From assembly GCF_011068285.1 (NCBI RefSeq), contig NZ_CP049616.1:2398501-2462500 (forward strand): a stretch of 64,000 nucleotides of DNA, written 5' to 3'. The DNA comes from Flagellimonas oceani. Lineage in GTDB: Bacteria > Bacteroidota > Bacteroidia > Flavobacteriales > Flavobacteriaceae. Of this stretch, positions 25,549 to 35,070 are shown in pieces. The notes below the pieces were generated by a model, which searched no databases, had not been told where the DNA came from, and saw only the letters and a list, made by a program, of their open reading frames with translations. Position 1 is the first letter of the stretch. Every line of letters starts with the position of its first letter. Both the position numbers and the translations under genes were made by a program.

Positions 25549-27753
25549 ATGACAGAGGCTGCTATTGAAAAAGAGAACAAGGAGATTGCGAAGCAGTACA
25601 AGGAATTACTTCGCATAAGCTACCAAACATTGACGGACGAGGACAAGAAATTGATTCGTTCCGCCTTTGACGTGGCCGTTGACGCCCACAAGGACCAGCG
25701 AAGAAAATCCGGAGAAGCCTACATCTTCCACCCCATTGCCGTTGCCAAAATCGTGGCCTCGGAAATAGGCCTGGATGCCGTTTCCATTGCATCTGCCCTG
25801 CTGCACGATGTAGTTGAGGATACCGCGTATACTTTGGCCGACATAGAGCGAATGTTCGGGGAGACGGTTGCACGAATAGTGGACGGACTGACAAAGATCG
25901 CCCACCTTAAAAAGGACAAGGATATAAGTCAGCAAGCGGAAAACTTCCGTAAAATGTTGCTGACCCTGCATGATGACGTTCGGGTAATCATCATCAAGAT
26001 TGCCGACCGTTATCACAATATGCTCACCATGGATTCCATGCCGGAGCACAAACAAGTGAAGATTGCGTCGGAAACGCTCTACATCTATGCCCCTTTGGCA
26101 CATAGAATTGGGCTGTACAACATCAAAACACATTTGGAGGACCTCTCACTAAAATATACAGAGCCCGAAGTCTACAACGACATTTATGCCAAAATAGAGG
26201 ACACCGAAGAGGAGAGCTTAGCCTATATCGAGGATTTTTCCAATGTGATCAGGACATCTTTGGATAAAGAGGGGCTCAACTATTTTATCAAGGGCAGGAT
26301 GAAGTCCATTTTCTCCATCCGTAAAAAGATGAAGACACAGAACGTCACCTTTGATGAAGTATATGACAAATTCGCAATCCGCATCATCTATAAATCCGAC
26401 AAGAAAAACGAAAAGTTCCTTGCCTGGAAAATTTACTCTATAGTTACCGATCACTTCACTCCCAACCCTATCCGTTTGCGCGACTGGATCACATCGCCCA
26501 AATCCACGGGTTACGAAGCGCTGCACATTACCGTTATGGGTCCCAAGGGCAAATGGGTAGAAGTGCAGATCAGAAGCGAACGCATGCACGAGATTGCCGA
26601 AAAAGGCTATGCGGCCCACTTTAAATACAAGCACGGCGCCCAAAAGGAACAAGGTATCGAAGAGTGGCTCAACAAGCTTCAGGAAGCACTTGAAAGTGCC
26701 AACGGGAATGCCGTGGACTTTGTGGAAGAGTTCAAGCTCAACCTCTACGCCAAGGAAATATTTGTCTTCACTCCCAAAGGAGATCTAAAATCCATGCCCA
26801 AAGGGGCGACCGCTTTGGATTTCGCTTTCAACATTCATACGGAAATCGGGATGAAGACCCGTGGTGCCAAGGTCAATGGAAAATTGGTGCCACTGGGAAC
26901 GAAGCTCCGAAGTGGCGACCAAGTGGAGATCATCACCTCCGAAAGTGCCAAACCTACCCAAACATGGTTGGATTATGCCGAAACGGCAAGGGCACGTTCC
27001 AAAATCAAATCATCGCTAAGCGAGGAGAAAAAAGAAGTCGCCGAAGAAGGAAAGGAAATTTTGCGCCGCAAACTCAAGGCACAGAAAATCAACCTGAACG
27101 AGGACACCGTGAACAAATTGGTGACCTTTTTCAAACTAAAAACCAGTTTAGACCTTTTCTATAGGGTCGGCATAGGAGTTATTGACAACGAGAAGCTGAA
27201 AGATTTCTCTTCTTCTTACCACAATGCATTTATCAATTTCTTTAAGAACAGGATCCGTAAAAGTCCTGCTCCAAAAGATGTCGACAAAAACGAGATTACC
27301 ACCAAGTACGACTTGCTCGTTTTTGGCAAAGAGGAAGAAAGGCTCAACTATAAATTGTCCCAATGTTGCAACCCCATACCCGGGGACGATGTATTTGGAT
27401 TTGTAAGTGTGAACGACGGGATTAAAGTCCATAAAAAGAACTGCCCCAACGCCATTTCGTTGCAGTCCAACTACGCGTACCGCATCATTAGCGCCAAATG
27501 GATAGATTCCTCCCAAGAAGAATTTTCTGTCGACATCCAAATCACGGGAATCGACAACATGGGGCTGGTCAAGGATATCACCAAGATTATTTCGGAGAAT
27601 ATGCATGTAAATATGAGGAACCTCAATTTTAGTGCAGATGGCGGAACCTTTAAGGGAAAAATTACGCTTGTGGTAAAAAACAATAATATCCTCCAGCGGT
27701 TGATGAACAATTTAAAGCAGGTCGAAGGTATAGATAAAGTGACCAGAATTTAA
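25549..27753 (+). CDS. Bifunctional (p)ppGpp synthetase/hydrolase RelA/SpoT
   Basis: This 734-residue stringent-response enzyme appears bifunctional. The N-terminal HD hydrolase is intact: HPIAVA (about 61), LLHDVVEDT (about 84-92) and KIADRYHNM (about 149-157). The synthetase domain has GRMKSIFSIRKKM (about 246), YDKFAIRIIY and SPKSTGYEALH. The TGS domain (about 402-465) begins IFVFTPKGDLKSMPKGATALDFAF, and the C-terminal ACT domain spans about 660-734. It is followed by a fur-like gene and purA. PurA is a known ppGpp target in other bacteria, which may explain the arrangement. Confidence 0.96.
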   Translation: MTEAAIEKENKEIAKQYKELLRISYQTLTDEDKKLIRSAFDVAVDAHKDQRRKSGEAYIFHPIAVAKIVASEIGLDAVSIASALLHDVVEDTAYTLADIERMFGETVARIVDGLTKIAHLKKDKDISQQAENFRKMLLTLHDDVRVIIIKIADRYHNMLTMDSMPEHKQVKIASETLYIYAPLAHRIGLYNIKTHLEDLSLKYTEPEVYNDIYAKIEDTEEESLAYIEDFSNVIRTSLDKEGLNYFIKGRMKSIFSIRKKMKTQNVTFDEVYDKFAIRIIYKSDKKNEKFLAWKIYSIVTDHFTPNPIRLRDWITSPKSTGYEALHITVMGPKGKWVEVQIRSERMHEIAEKGYAAHFKYKHGAQKEQGIEEWLNKLQEALESANGNAVDFVEEFKLNLYAKEIFVFTPKGDLKSMPKGATALDFAFNIHTEIGMKTRGAKVNGKLVPLGTKLRSGDQVEIITSESAKPTQTWLDYAETARARSKIKSSLSEEKKEVAEEGKEILRRKLKAQKINLNEDTVNKLVTFFKLKTSLDLFYRVGIGVIDNEKLKDFSSSYHNAFINFFKNRIRKSPAPKDVDKNEITTKYDLLVFGKEEERLNYKLSQCCNPIPGDDVFGFVSVNDGIKVHKKNCPNAISLQSNYAYRIISAKWIDSSQEEFSVDIQITGIDNMGLVKDITKIISENMHVNMRNLNFSADGGTFKGKITLVVKNNNILQRLMNNLKQVEGIDKVTRI

Positions 27754-27763
27754 TTTTTAACTG

Positions 27764-27771
27764 TACCTTTG
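27764..27771 (+). promoter_or_regulatory. -7 element upstream of fur-like gene
   Basis: TACCTTTG fits TAnnTTTG and lies 23 bases before the ATG at 27795. It sits just after the rel stop, so the fur-like gene and purA can be transcribed apart from rel. Confidence 0.5.
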
Positions 27772-27794
27772 TGCATTAGCATAGGTAGAAAGCC

Positions 27795-28250
27795 ATGGGA
27801 AATAATAAAAATCAGGAAATTGTAAAAAACGTGTTCACGGCCTTTCTTGAGGAAAAGGGACACCGCAAAACCCCTGAACGCTACGCCATTTTACAGGAAA
27901 TTTATGAAAGTGACGACCATTTTGATGTAGAATCCCTTTACATTAAAATGAAGACCAAGAATTACAGGGTAAGTCGTGCCACACTTTACAATACCATAGA
28001 ACTTTTATTGGAGTGCAAACTGGTACGAAAGCACCAATTTGGAAAAAATCAGGCACAATACGAAAAGTCCTATTTTGACCGTCAGCACGACCACGTTATA
28101 CTTACCGATACCGGTGAAGTCGTGGAATTTTGCGACCCGCGCATTCAATCCATCAAAAAAACCATTGAGGAGGTCTTTGACATTAAGATCAGTAACCACT
28201 CATTGTACTTCTACGGAACCCGTAACAAAGAAAAAAACCTAACTGAATAA
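27795..28250 (+). CDS. Fur family transcriptional regulator
   Basis: This 151-residue regulator has the winged-helix DNA-binding half (about 1-85): [32 protein letters not shown] and [15 protein letters not shown]. The metal-sensing half starts with [19 protein letters not shown]. The first CxxC of classical Fur, normally right after HDH, is replaced by LTDT here, so one structural zinc site is missing. FCDPRIQ keeps a single Cys. It could sense iron, zinc, manganese or peroxide. It lies 12 bases upstream of purA in the same direction. Confidence 0.92.
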   Translation: MGNNKNQEIVKNVFTAFLEEKGHRKTPERYAILQEIYESDDHFDVESLYIKMKTKNYRVSRATLYNTIELLLECKLVRKHQFGKNQAQYEKSYFDRQHDHVILTDTGEVVEFCDPRIQSIKKTIEEVFDIKISNHSLYFYGTRNKEKNLTE

Positions 28251-28262
28251 CCCACATATTAC

Positions 28263-29531
28263 ATGGTAGATTTATTGCTTGGACTCCAATGGGGAGACGA
28301 AGGAAAAGGAAAAATTGTTGATGTACTGACCAAGGAATACGATATTATCGCCAGATTTCAAGGAGGTCCGAATGCCGGGCACACCTTGGAGTTTGATGGC
28401 ATAAAACACGTTTTGCACACCATTCCCTCAGGGATTTTTCATAAAAACGCCATCAACGTGGTGGGCAATGGTGTTGTAATAGACCCGGTAATCTTTAAAA
28501 AGGAGCTGGATAATCTGGAGAAATTCAACATTGATATAGAATCCAAACTTTACATTTCCCGTAAGGCGCACTTAATTCTACCAACCCATCGACTATTGGA
28601 TGCAGCTTCCGAAGCTTCCAAAGGAAAGGCCAAAATCGGCTCGACCTTAAAAGGCATTGGCCCTACCTACATGGACAAAACCGGGCGGAACGGTATGCGC
28701 GTGGGAGATTTGGAGTTTGATGATTGGAAGACAAAATACAGGGCTTTGGCTGACAAGCATGAGGCTATGATCGATTTTTACGATGTGGATATCCAGTACA
28801 ATCTGGACGAATTGGAAGCCGAGTTCTGCGAAGGTGTGGAAACCCTTAAAAAATTGACCTTCATTGATAGTGAGGAGTACATTTTCAAAGCCCAGGCAGA
28901 AGGAAAAAAAATATTGGCGGAAGGTGCCCAAGGGTCTTTGTTGGACATTGATTTTGGGACCTATCCCTTTGTAACTTCTTCCAATACAACAGCAGCAGGT
29001 GCCTGTACTGGATTAGGTGTTGCCCCGAACAACATTAAAAATGTCTTGGGAATTTTTAAAGCCTACACCACCCGAGTGGGAAGCGGACCGTTCCCTACCG
29101 AACTTTTTGATGAAGACGGTGCCATGATGGCCAAAGTAGGAAACGAGTTTGGCGCGACCACGGGAAGACCGCGACGTTGTGGCTGGCTGGATTTGGTAGC
29201 ATTAAAATATGCAGTTCAAATCAATGGGGTTACCGAGTTGATGATGATGAAAGCCGATGTGCTCAGTGGTTTTGAAACCATTAAGGTCTGTACGGCCTAT
29301 AAATACAAAGGAGAGGAGATTCAACACCTGCCATACAGTATAGAAGAGGAATATGTCACCCCTATCTACAAGGAAATGAAGGGATGGTCGCAAGATTTGA
29401 CCAAACTTTCCAAAGCGGAGGACTTACCCGCTAATTTGAATGATTATATCGCCTTTTTGGAAGAACAATTGAACGTGCCCATTAAGATTGTATCCGTGGG
29501 CCCGGACAGGCTCCAGACCATTCACAGATAA
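28263..29531 (+). CDS. purA: Adenylosuccinate synthetase
   Basis: This 422-residue enzyme makes adenylosuccinate from IMP, aspartate and GTP, the first committed step to AMP. The N-terminal GLQWGDEGKGKIVD with catalytic Asp is at about 6-20, GGPNAGHT with the catalytic His near 34-41, IGSTLKGIGPTYMDK near 126, and the GAQGSLLDIDFGTYPFVTSS loop near 222. The length and ends are normal. It probably shares a transcript with the fur-like gene. Confidence 0.98.
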   Translation: MVDLLLGLQWGDEGKGKIVDVLTKEYDIIARFQGGPNAGHTLEFDGIKHVLHTIPSGIFHKNAINVVGNGVVIDPVIFKKELDNLEKFNIDIESKLYISRKAHLILPTHRLLDAASEASKGKAKIGSTLKGIGPTYMDKTGRNGMRVGDLEFDDWKTKYRALADKHEAMIDFYDVDIQYNLDELEAEFCEGVETLKKLTFIDSEEYIFKAQAEGKKILAEGAQGSLLDIDFGTYPFVTSSNTTAAGACTGLGVAPNNIKNVLGIFKAYTTRVGSGPFPTELFDEDGAMMAKVGNEFGATTGRPRRCGWLDLVALKYAVQINGVTELMMMKADVLSGFETIKVCTAYKYKGEEIQHLPYSIEEEYVTPIYKEMKGWSQDLTKLSKAEDLPANLNDYIAFLEEQLNVPIKIVSVGPDRLQTIHR

Positions 29532-29640
29532 TAAAAAGTTCAGTTGGTTCATTGGCTTGGGAAGCTTAACATTATGTGACCTATGTCACTTTAGGCAGGC
29601 TGCTTATTTCTTATATTTACAGTAAACAAAATAAAGAAAT

Positions 29641-30120
29641 ATGGCAAGCAATCTCAATAAAATAGGTCTTGACAAACAAGCATCGAACAACCTATCCGAC
29701 AAACTGAACGAACTTTTGGCCAACTATCAGATTTTCTATATGAATGCCCGTGGGTTCCATTGGAACATCAAGGGTGAAAAGTTTTTTGAACTTCACATAA
29801 AGTTTGAAGAACTCTACAACGATTCATTGTTGAAAATTGATGAAATCGCGGAAAGGATCTTGACCTTGGGCTTTACTCCACTGCATACCTATACCGATTA
29901 TCTGGAAATAGCCAAGATCAAAGCAGCAAAAAATGTATCCAGTGGCAACACGGCCATTCAAGAAATTTTAAAGGGTTATGAAGTAATCCTTCCTTTGGAA
30001 AGAGAGTTGCTGGAAATGTCCGGTGAGTCCAATGATGAAGGCACCAATGCGTTGATGAGCGACTACATCCGCGAGCAGGAAAAACTGATTTGGATGTACT
30101 CGGCGTACCTCAATCAATAA
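29641..30120 (+). CDS. Dps family DNA starvation/stationary-phase protein (ferritin-like)
   Basis: This 159-residue protein has a four-helix ferritin-like fold. The Dps signature is clear: ARGFHWNIKGEKFFELHIKFEELYNDSLLKIDEIAERI (about residues 37-74), which carries the interface ferroxidase His, Asp and Glu residues. Dps shells oxidise and store iron with peroxide and shield DNA. A TAnnTTTG-like TATATTTA lies at 29612-29619, 22 bases upstream of the ATG. A DinB gene follows after 5 bases. Confidence 0.95.
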   Translation: MASNLNKIGLDKQASNNLSDKLNELLANYQIFYMNARGFHWNIKGEKFFELHIKFEELYNDSLLKIDEIAERILTLGFTPLHTYTDYLEIAKIKAAKNVSSGNTAIQEILKGYEVILPLERELLEMSGESNDEGTNALMSDYIREQEKLIWMYSAYLNQ

Positions 30121-30125
30121 CTTAT

Positions 30126-30566
30126 ATGACCAAAGACATTCTTAAGGATTTAATCGCGCAGAACAAAAAAACCTGTGATTTTACGTTCGATGAGATCACT
30201 CAAGAAAACAGCGCGCTAAAATTAAATGATGATACCGCATCCGTTGGGTTCATTTATCGTCATATTGGAGAAATAATACATCTGCTCTCACAATTTTTTG
30301 GGATTCCCACAGATGTTGAAAACACAACCATGGGCCAAATAGACTCGGGGAAAGTCTACGACAAGGAAGAAAGTCAACAACTTGTACAAGATGGCTACCT
30401 TGTTCTGTACGACCTTGTGGAAAATCTATCCGAAAAAGAATGGATGGAAACCTTGGACACGCCTTTTTTTGGTCCCATTTCCAGGGTCAGGTTATTAGGG
30501 CATATTTTATATCACACAACTTACCATTGCGGACAAATCACCTTAACTCTCAAACGAGGAAAATAG
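30126..30566 (+). CDS. DinB family protein
   Basis: I start at ATG 30126 (MTKDILKDLIAQ). Starts further upstream would overlap the Dps gene. This 146-residue four-helix protein shows FIYRHIGEIIHLLSQFFG (about 44-61) and LLGHILYHTTYHCGQITLTL near 122-141. Their His residues form the DinB/YfiT metal triad. Members act as metal-dependent thiol transferases or have unknown roles. The position after dps may point to stress expression. Confidence 0.9.
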   Translation: MTKDILKDLIAQNKKTCDFTFDEITQENSALKLNDDTASVGFIYRHIGEIIHLLSQFFGIPTDVENTTMGQIDSGKVYDKEESQQLVQDGYLVLYDLVENLSEKEWMETLDTPFFGPISRVRLLGHILYHTTYHCGQITLTLKRGK

Positions 30567-30642
30567 AATACAGCGCCGTAAACGTTTGGCAGAGAAATCC
30601 CAAAGCTTTCTAAACGATGCATGTCACTTCCGTTAAAAACCC

Positions 30643-30650
30643 TACTTTTG
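30643..30650 (+). promoter_or_regulatory. -7 element just upstream of OstA-like gene
   Basis: TACTTTTG fits TAnnTTTG and ends 11 bases before the chosen ATG at 30662. It argues against the longer frame that would start at 30617, upstream of this element. Confidence 0.5.
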
Positions 30651-30661
30651 GGCAAAATTTT

Positions 30662-32365
30662 ATGGACTTGAAAAGCATTTCATTTCTCATTCTATCACTT
30701 TTCGCTTTCAGCGCTTTTGCACAGAACCAACAACCGGAAGGCGGCAGACAGATCAACATTGTTTACGGGGCCAACTTCACCAAGGATGAGGCCCAGTTTC
30801 CTGGCGCATCCATTTTTAGCAAGGACGATGAGCGACAGGTACAGTTTGAACACCAAGGAGCAGACCTTTGGTGTGATATTGCTATTTTTTATGCCGAGGA
30901 GAATCGCTTAAAGGCCATTGGCAACATCCGTTTGCAACAAGGGGATTCCATTGAGATGAACAGCGGAAAAATGGATTACGATGGAAACACCAAACTGGCA
31001 AAGGCGTGGGAAAATGTAGATCTCACGAACGGGCAAATGCGGTTGACCACCGATACCCTCTATTTTGATAGGGAAAAACAAGAAGCCTATTACCGTTCCG
31101 GCGGTAAAGTGGTAGACTCGGCCAATGTGCTTACCAGCAAAGTGGGCACCTATTTTATGACGCCCAAAAAGTACCAGTTCCAACGTAATGTACATATAGA
31201 CAACCCTGATTATATTATCGATTCGGAGCAACTGGATTATTACACCACCTCCAAAAACGCTTACATGTACGGTCCGTCCACCATTACTGGGGAAGAGTAC
31301 AAAATTTACTGCGAACGTGGTTTTTACGATACCAAAATTGAGCAGGGATATGGTATTAAAAACACCCGCATCGATTACGACAATAAAATAATCGAGGGCG
31401 ACAGCCTCTATTTTGATAAGGCTACTGAATTTGCCTCGGCCACGAACAATATCCAGATTACGGACACCATCAACAATGGAGTGATCAGGGCGCACTACGC
31501 CGAAGTACACAAAGCCAAAGATTCGGTTTTTGCGACCAAAAGAGCGGTTTCCATCAGCTTGGTGGAAAAAGATTCCCTCTACATGCACGGCGACACCTTA
31601 ATGGTTACCGGTAAAGAAGAGGAACGAATTCTTAGGGCCTTCAGAAACGCCAAGTTTTATAAAACAGATTTGAGCGGCAAATGCGATTCCATCCATTTTG
31701 AAGAAAGAACAGGGATTACCCAGTTGATCACCGATCCGATTTTATGGAACGTGGACAACCAAATAACGGGGGACAGTATCCATTTGATATCCGATATGGA
31801 AACCGATAAACTGGATTCCCTTAAGGTCATAGAAAATGCATTCATTATTTCTCTGGACACCATCAGCAACACTGGGTATAACCAGGCCAAGGGTAAAAAT
31901 CTCTTTGGCAAGTTTATAGAAAATGAATTGAAGATCATTGATTTGGTCCAAAACACCGAGGTAATCTACTACGTGTACAACGATGACGAAGAACTGGTCG
32001 GAATCGATAAGACCATTTGTAGCAAGATACGGTTGCTCATGGCAAACAACGATATTGAGGACATCACCTTTTTTGTGAATCCAGATGGTGATATTTTTCC
32101 CGAGACCGATCTGCCCGTAGAGAGCAGAAAACTGAAAGGATTTGTTTGGCGCGGCGACGAACGGATCAGGTCCAAAGAAGAAATATTCGATGAAGACGAC
32201 AATAATATCGAACTGGTAAAAATTAGGGGCTTAGACAACCCCATTGATATTGATGCAGAGGAAAACGAGCGGCAGAACAACCAGAACGACCCCATAAACG
32301 CTCCGAACACCAAGGCGGTAAAACCCAAAAAACCTGTTCTTAAAAAGAAAGCACAGACCCCATAA
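30662..32365 (+). CDS. OstA-like protein (LptA/OstA N-terminal domain)
   Basis: This 567-residue secreted protein starts at ATG 30662 with a signal peptide ending SAFAQ (about residue 20). The body is a repeated beta-strand pattern typical of OstA/LptA: GNIRLQQGDSIEMNSGKMDYDGNTKLAKAWENVDLTNGQ, DNKIIEGDSLYFDKATEFASATNNIQI. Such domains bind lipid A in periplasmic LPS bridges. The C-terminus is acidic, then Asn/Lys-rich and disordered (about 520-567). This is the usual Bacteroidetes OstA-like protein. A role in LPS transport is inferred from the fold. Its stop overlaps the aminotransferase start by one base. Confidence 0.88.
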   Translation: MDLKSISFLILSLFAFSAFAQNQQPEGGRQINIVYGANFTKDEAQFPGASIFSKDDERQVQFEHQGADLWCDIAIFYAEENRLKAIGNIRLQQGDSIEMNSGKMDYDGNTKLAKAWENVDLTNGQMRLTTDTLYFDREKQEAYYRSGGKVVDSANVLTSKVGTYFMTPKKYQFQRNVHIDNPDYIIDSEQLDYYTTSKNAYMYGPSTITGEEYKIYCERGFYDTKIEQGYGIKNTRIDYDNKIIEGDSLYFDKATEFASATNNIQITDTINNGVIRAHYAEVHKAKDSVFATKRAVSISLVEKDSLYMHGDTLMVTGKEEERILRAFRNAKFYKTDLSGKCDSIHFEERTGITQLITDPILWNVDNQITGDSIHLISDMETDKLDSLKVIENAFIISLDTISNTGYNQAKGKNLFGKFIENELKIIDLVQNTEVIYYVYNDDEELVGIDKTICSKIRLLMANNDIEDITFFVNPDGDIFPETDLPVESRKLKGFVWRGDERIRSKEEIFDEDDNNIELVKIRGLDNPIDIDAEENERQNNQNDPINAPNTKAVKPKKPVLKKKAQTP

Positions 32366-33561
32366 TGTCCAAAAACGATTTTTTTACATACCAAGCCCAA
32401 ACCTCCCCACATCCATTGGCCTTGGAGGTTTCACATGCCAAGGGGAGCTACATCTACGACGTGGATGGGAACGCCCATTTGGACTTTGTGGCCGGTGTTT
32501 CCGCGTGCAGTTTGGGACATGGCCACCCCAAGGTAGTGGAGGCCATCAAAGCACAGGTAGACCAATACATGCACGTAATGGTCTACGGCGAATACGTGCA
32601 ACGACCTGCCGTGGAGTTCTCCAAATTGCTGGCCGCCCACCTGCCAAAAAATCTGAACACCACGTATTTGGTCAATTCAGGAACCGAGGCCATGGAAGGA
32701 GCCATTAAATTGGCCCGAAGGCATACCGGACGTTCACAGGTAATCGCCGCCAAAAACGCCTATCACGGCAACACTATGGGCAGTTTGAGCCTTATGGGAC
32801 TGGAAGAACGCAAAAGTGCTTTTCGACCTTTGATTCCCGATATTCGTTTCATTCAGTTCAATGCTGAAGAAGAAATCAAGAACATCTCCGAAAAAACTGC
32901 TGCCGTGGTCTTGGAAACCATCCAAGGTGGTGCAGGCTTTATTTTGCCCGAAAACGGATATCTGGAAAAAGTACGAAAACGCTGCGACGAAGTAGGGGCA
33001 TTGTTGATTCTGGACGAAATACAGCCCGGCTTCGGCCGTACCGGCAAATTGTTCGCTTTTGAACACTTTGATTGCCCGCCAGACATCTTGGTCATTGGAA
33101 AAGGAATGGCATCAGGACTGCCCGTAGGTGCTTTTGTAGCCTCGCATGAATTGATGACAGACCTAATGGAAAACCCAAAATTTGGCCATATCACCACTTT
33201 CGGAGGAAACCCTGTAATTGCAGCCGCAAGTTTGGCAACCCTAAAGGAAATCACTGAAACAGACCTGATTCCACAAACCTTGGAAAAAGAAAAAATGTTC
33301 CGAAAATTATTGCAACATCCATTGATAAAAGAAATACGAGGCAAGGGTTTAATGCTTGCCCCCATTATGGAAAGCAAGGAAGTAGCCGATTATTTGGTTT
33401 TGGAAGCAGCAAAAAAGGGGCTGATACTTTTCTGGCTTTTATTTGAGTCCAGAGCTGTAAGAATCTCCCCTCCCCTAACCATTTCCATGAAAGAAATTGA
33501 GCAGGGATGCGACCAAATTCTCAGCATTTTAAATAGCTACAAATTCGATACTGTTAACTAA
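32365..33561 (+). CDS. Class-III PLP-dependent aminotransferase (aspartate aminotransferase family)
   Basis: This 398-residue enzyme belongs to the ornithine/acetylornithine aminotransferase class. Motifs are LGHGHPKVVEAI (about 51), NSGTEAMEGAIKLARRHTGR (about 103), YHGNTMGSLS, LILDEIQPGFGRTGKLFAFEHF (about 214) and ILVIGKGMASGLPVGAF with the PLP lysine near 246. The Glu-Ile-Gln before GFGRTG is a class hallmark. The exact substrate cannot be fixed. Acetylornithine is possible, but no arginine genes are nearby. Confidence 0.93.
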   Translation: MSKNDFFTYQAQTSPHPLALEVSHAKGSYIYDVDGNAHLDFVAGVSACSLGHGHPKVVEAIKAQVDQYMHVMVYGEYVQRPAVEFSKLLAAHLPKNLNTTYLVNSGTEAMEGAIKLARRHTGRSQVIAAKNAYHGNTMGSLSLMGLEERKSAFRPLIPDIRFIQFNAEEEIKNISEKTAAVVLETIQGGAGFILPENGYLEKVRKRCDEVGALLILDEIQPGFGRTGKLFAFEHFDCPPDILVIGKGMASGLPVGAFVASHELMTDLMENPKFGHITTFGGNPVIAAASLATLKEITETDLIPQTLEKEKMFRKLLQHPLIKEIRGKGLMLAPIMESKEVADYLVLEAAKKGLILFWLLFESRAVRISPPLTISMKEIEQGCDQILSILNSYKFDTVN

Positions 33562-33584
33562 TTTGTTGATAACATACCCAAAAA

Positions 33585-33626
33585 ATGGACTTTAAGAGTA
33601 GCTCAAAGGGTTAATTTTAAGTCCAT
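33585..33626. promoter_or_regulatory. Inverted repeat in leader of TPR gene
   Basis: ATGGACTT (33585-33592) and AAGTCCAT (33619-33626) are perfect inverted arms, 26 bases apart, 22 bases before the TPR-gene ATG. TAATTTTA between them resembles a weak -7 element. This could be an operator or RNA hairpin. Confidence 0.35.
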
Positions 33627-33647
33627 AGTTCAACCAAAAACGTTCCT

Positions 33648-35048
33648 ATGGCGTTAGAATCTAACGAATATCCTGACAAATCCATTAGTAAATTTGAGTC
33701 CATGCTCAAGACGGATGACGTCTATTTCTTTGATGCGGAGGACTTTGAGGAAATCATTCACCACTACCTGAACAACGGTAAAATCTCCTTGGGCAAAAAA
33801 GCCATCCAAATTGGTTTGGAGCAACATCCAAATTCTATGGAATTGAAGCTTTTACAAGTGGAGGTCTTGGCTTTCGAGGACAAATTTGAAGCTGCCGAAA
33901 CACTTCTGGACGAGATTCAGAACATTAACGCGGCCAACGAGGAAGTCTTTATCCAACGGGCCAATATCCGTTCCAAACAGGACAAGCACCAAGAAGCCGT
34001 AAACCTATTGTTGGAAGCTTTGGATATCACGGACCACTCGTTCGATATCCACTCGCTTTTAGGCATGGAATACCTGTTCATGGATAATTATGAGCAAGCA
34101 AAGCTCAGCTTTATGCGCTGTGTTGAGATTGATGACGAAGATTATTCATCCCTTTACAACGTGGTGTACTGCTTTGAGTTTTTGGAAGATTTTGATGGCA
34201 GCATCTATTACCTTAACGATTATCTGGACAGAAACCCCTATTGTGAGGTCGCTTGGCATCAACTAGGTAAAATGTACCTTGCAAAAAAATTATACATCGA
34301 GGCGTTGACCGCTTTTGATTTCGCCGTGATTTCGGACGATTCCTTTATCGGGGCCTATTTTGAAAAAGGCAAGGTTTTGGAAAAATTGGGCAGGTACAAT
34401 GAGGCCATCGAAAATTATGAATCCACCATATCCATCGAAGACCCTACCTCCTACGCATTTTTGCGACTGGGCAAATGTCATGAAAAACTGGGGAACTACG
34501 ATCTGGCAAAATACTATTACTATCACACCGTTCATGAGGACCCTTTGCTGGACAAGGGTTGGTTGGCCATTACAGATTTTCATTTTGGACAAAAAAATTA
34601 TGAAAAAGCCCTGTATTACATCAACAAAGCCATCAATATTGACGGTGAAAATCCAAAATATTGGAAAAAAGCAGGAAAAATTTACGCTGCCCTAAAAAAT
34701 TGGGACGAAGCGGATTTCGCATATAAACAAGCCGTGGAGCTCGGCAACTACGAGCTGACCACATGGAAAAACTGGGCCGAAGTCCTCAATAAAATAGGTG
34801 ATTACAATTCCGCCATACAAGTATTGATCCAGGGATTGGAATTTTATCCCGATAATTCAGAGCTGACCTATAAATTGGCGGGCATCCATTTTAAAAACGA
34901 TGACCTGGTGGAATCAAAACAGATTTTATCCAAGGCCATGAAATTGGATATTGGTAAATTGCGGCAGTTTGAAAAAGAATTCCCGGAATTCACTGAAGTA
35001 GATTGGGTGAAAGCGTTGGTTTCAAAAATTAGGAAAACAGCCAAGTAG
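33648..35048 (+). CDS. Tetratricopeptide repeat protein (466 aa)
   Basis: This protein has no signal peptide and consists of about ten TPR helix pairs from residue 35 to 450. Examples are AFIGAYFEKGKVLEKLGRYNEAIENYESTIS-like units, LRLGKCHEKLGNYDLAKYYYYHT and ALYYINKAINIDGENPKYWKKAGKIYAALKNW. It opens with an acidic stretch (about 14-36, DDVYFFDAEDFEEIIHHYL). The family is conserved in Flavobacteriia near the DUF368 genes. It is probably a cytoplasmic scaffold. Partners are not evident. Confidence 0.88.
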   Translation: MALESNEYPDKSISKFESMLKTDDVYFFDAEDFEEIIHHYLNNGKISLGKKAIQIGLEQHPNSMELKLLQVEVLAFEDKFEAAETLLDEIQNINAANEEVFIQRANIRSKQDKHQEAVNLLLEALDITDHSFDIHSLLGMEYLFMDNYEQAKLSFMRCVEIDDEDYSSLYNVVYCFEFLEDFDGSIYYLNDYLDRNPYCEVAWHQLGKMYLAKKLYIEALTAFDFAVISDDSFIGAYFEKGKVLEKLGRYNEAIENYESTISIEDPTSYAFLRLGKCHEKLGNYDLAKYYYYHTVHEDPLLDKGWLAITDFHFGQKNYEKALYYINKAINIDGENPKYWKKAGKIYAALKNWDEADFAYKQAVELGNYELTTWKNWAEVLNKIGDYNSAIQVLIQGLEFYPDNSELTYKLAGIHFKNDDLVESKQILSKAMKLDIGKLRQFEKEFPEFTEVDWVKALVSKIRKTAK

Positions 35049-35070
35049 CCAGTACATTTTATACAAATCC

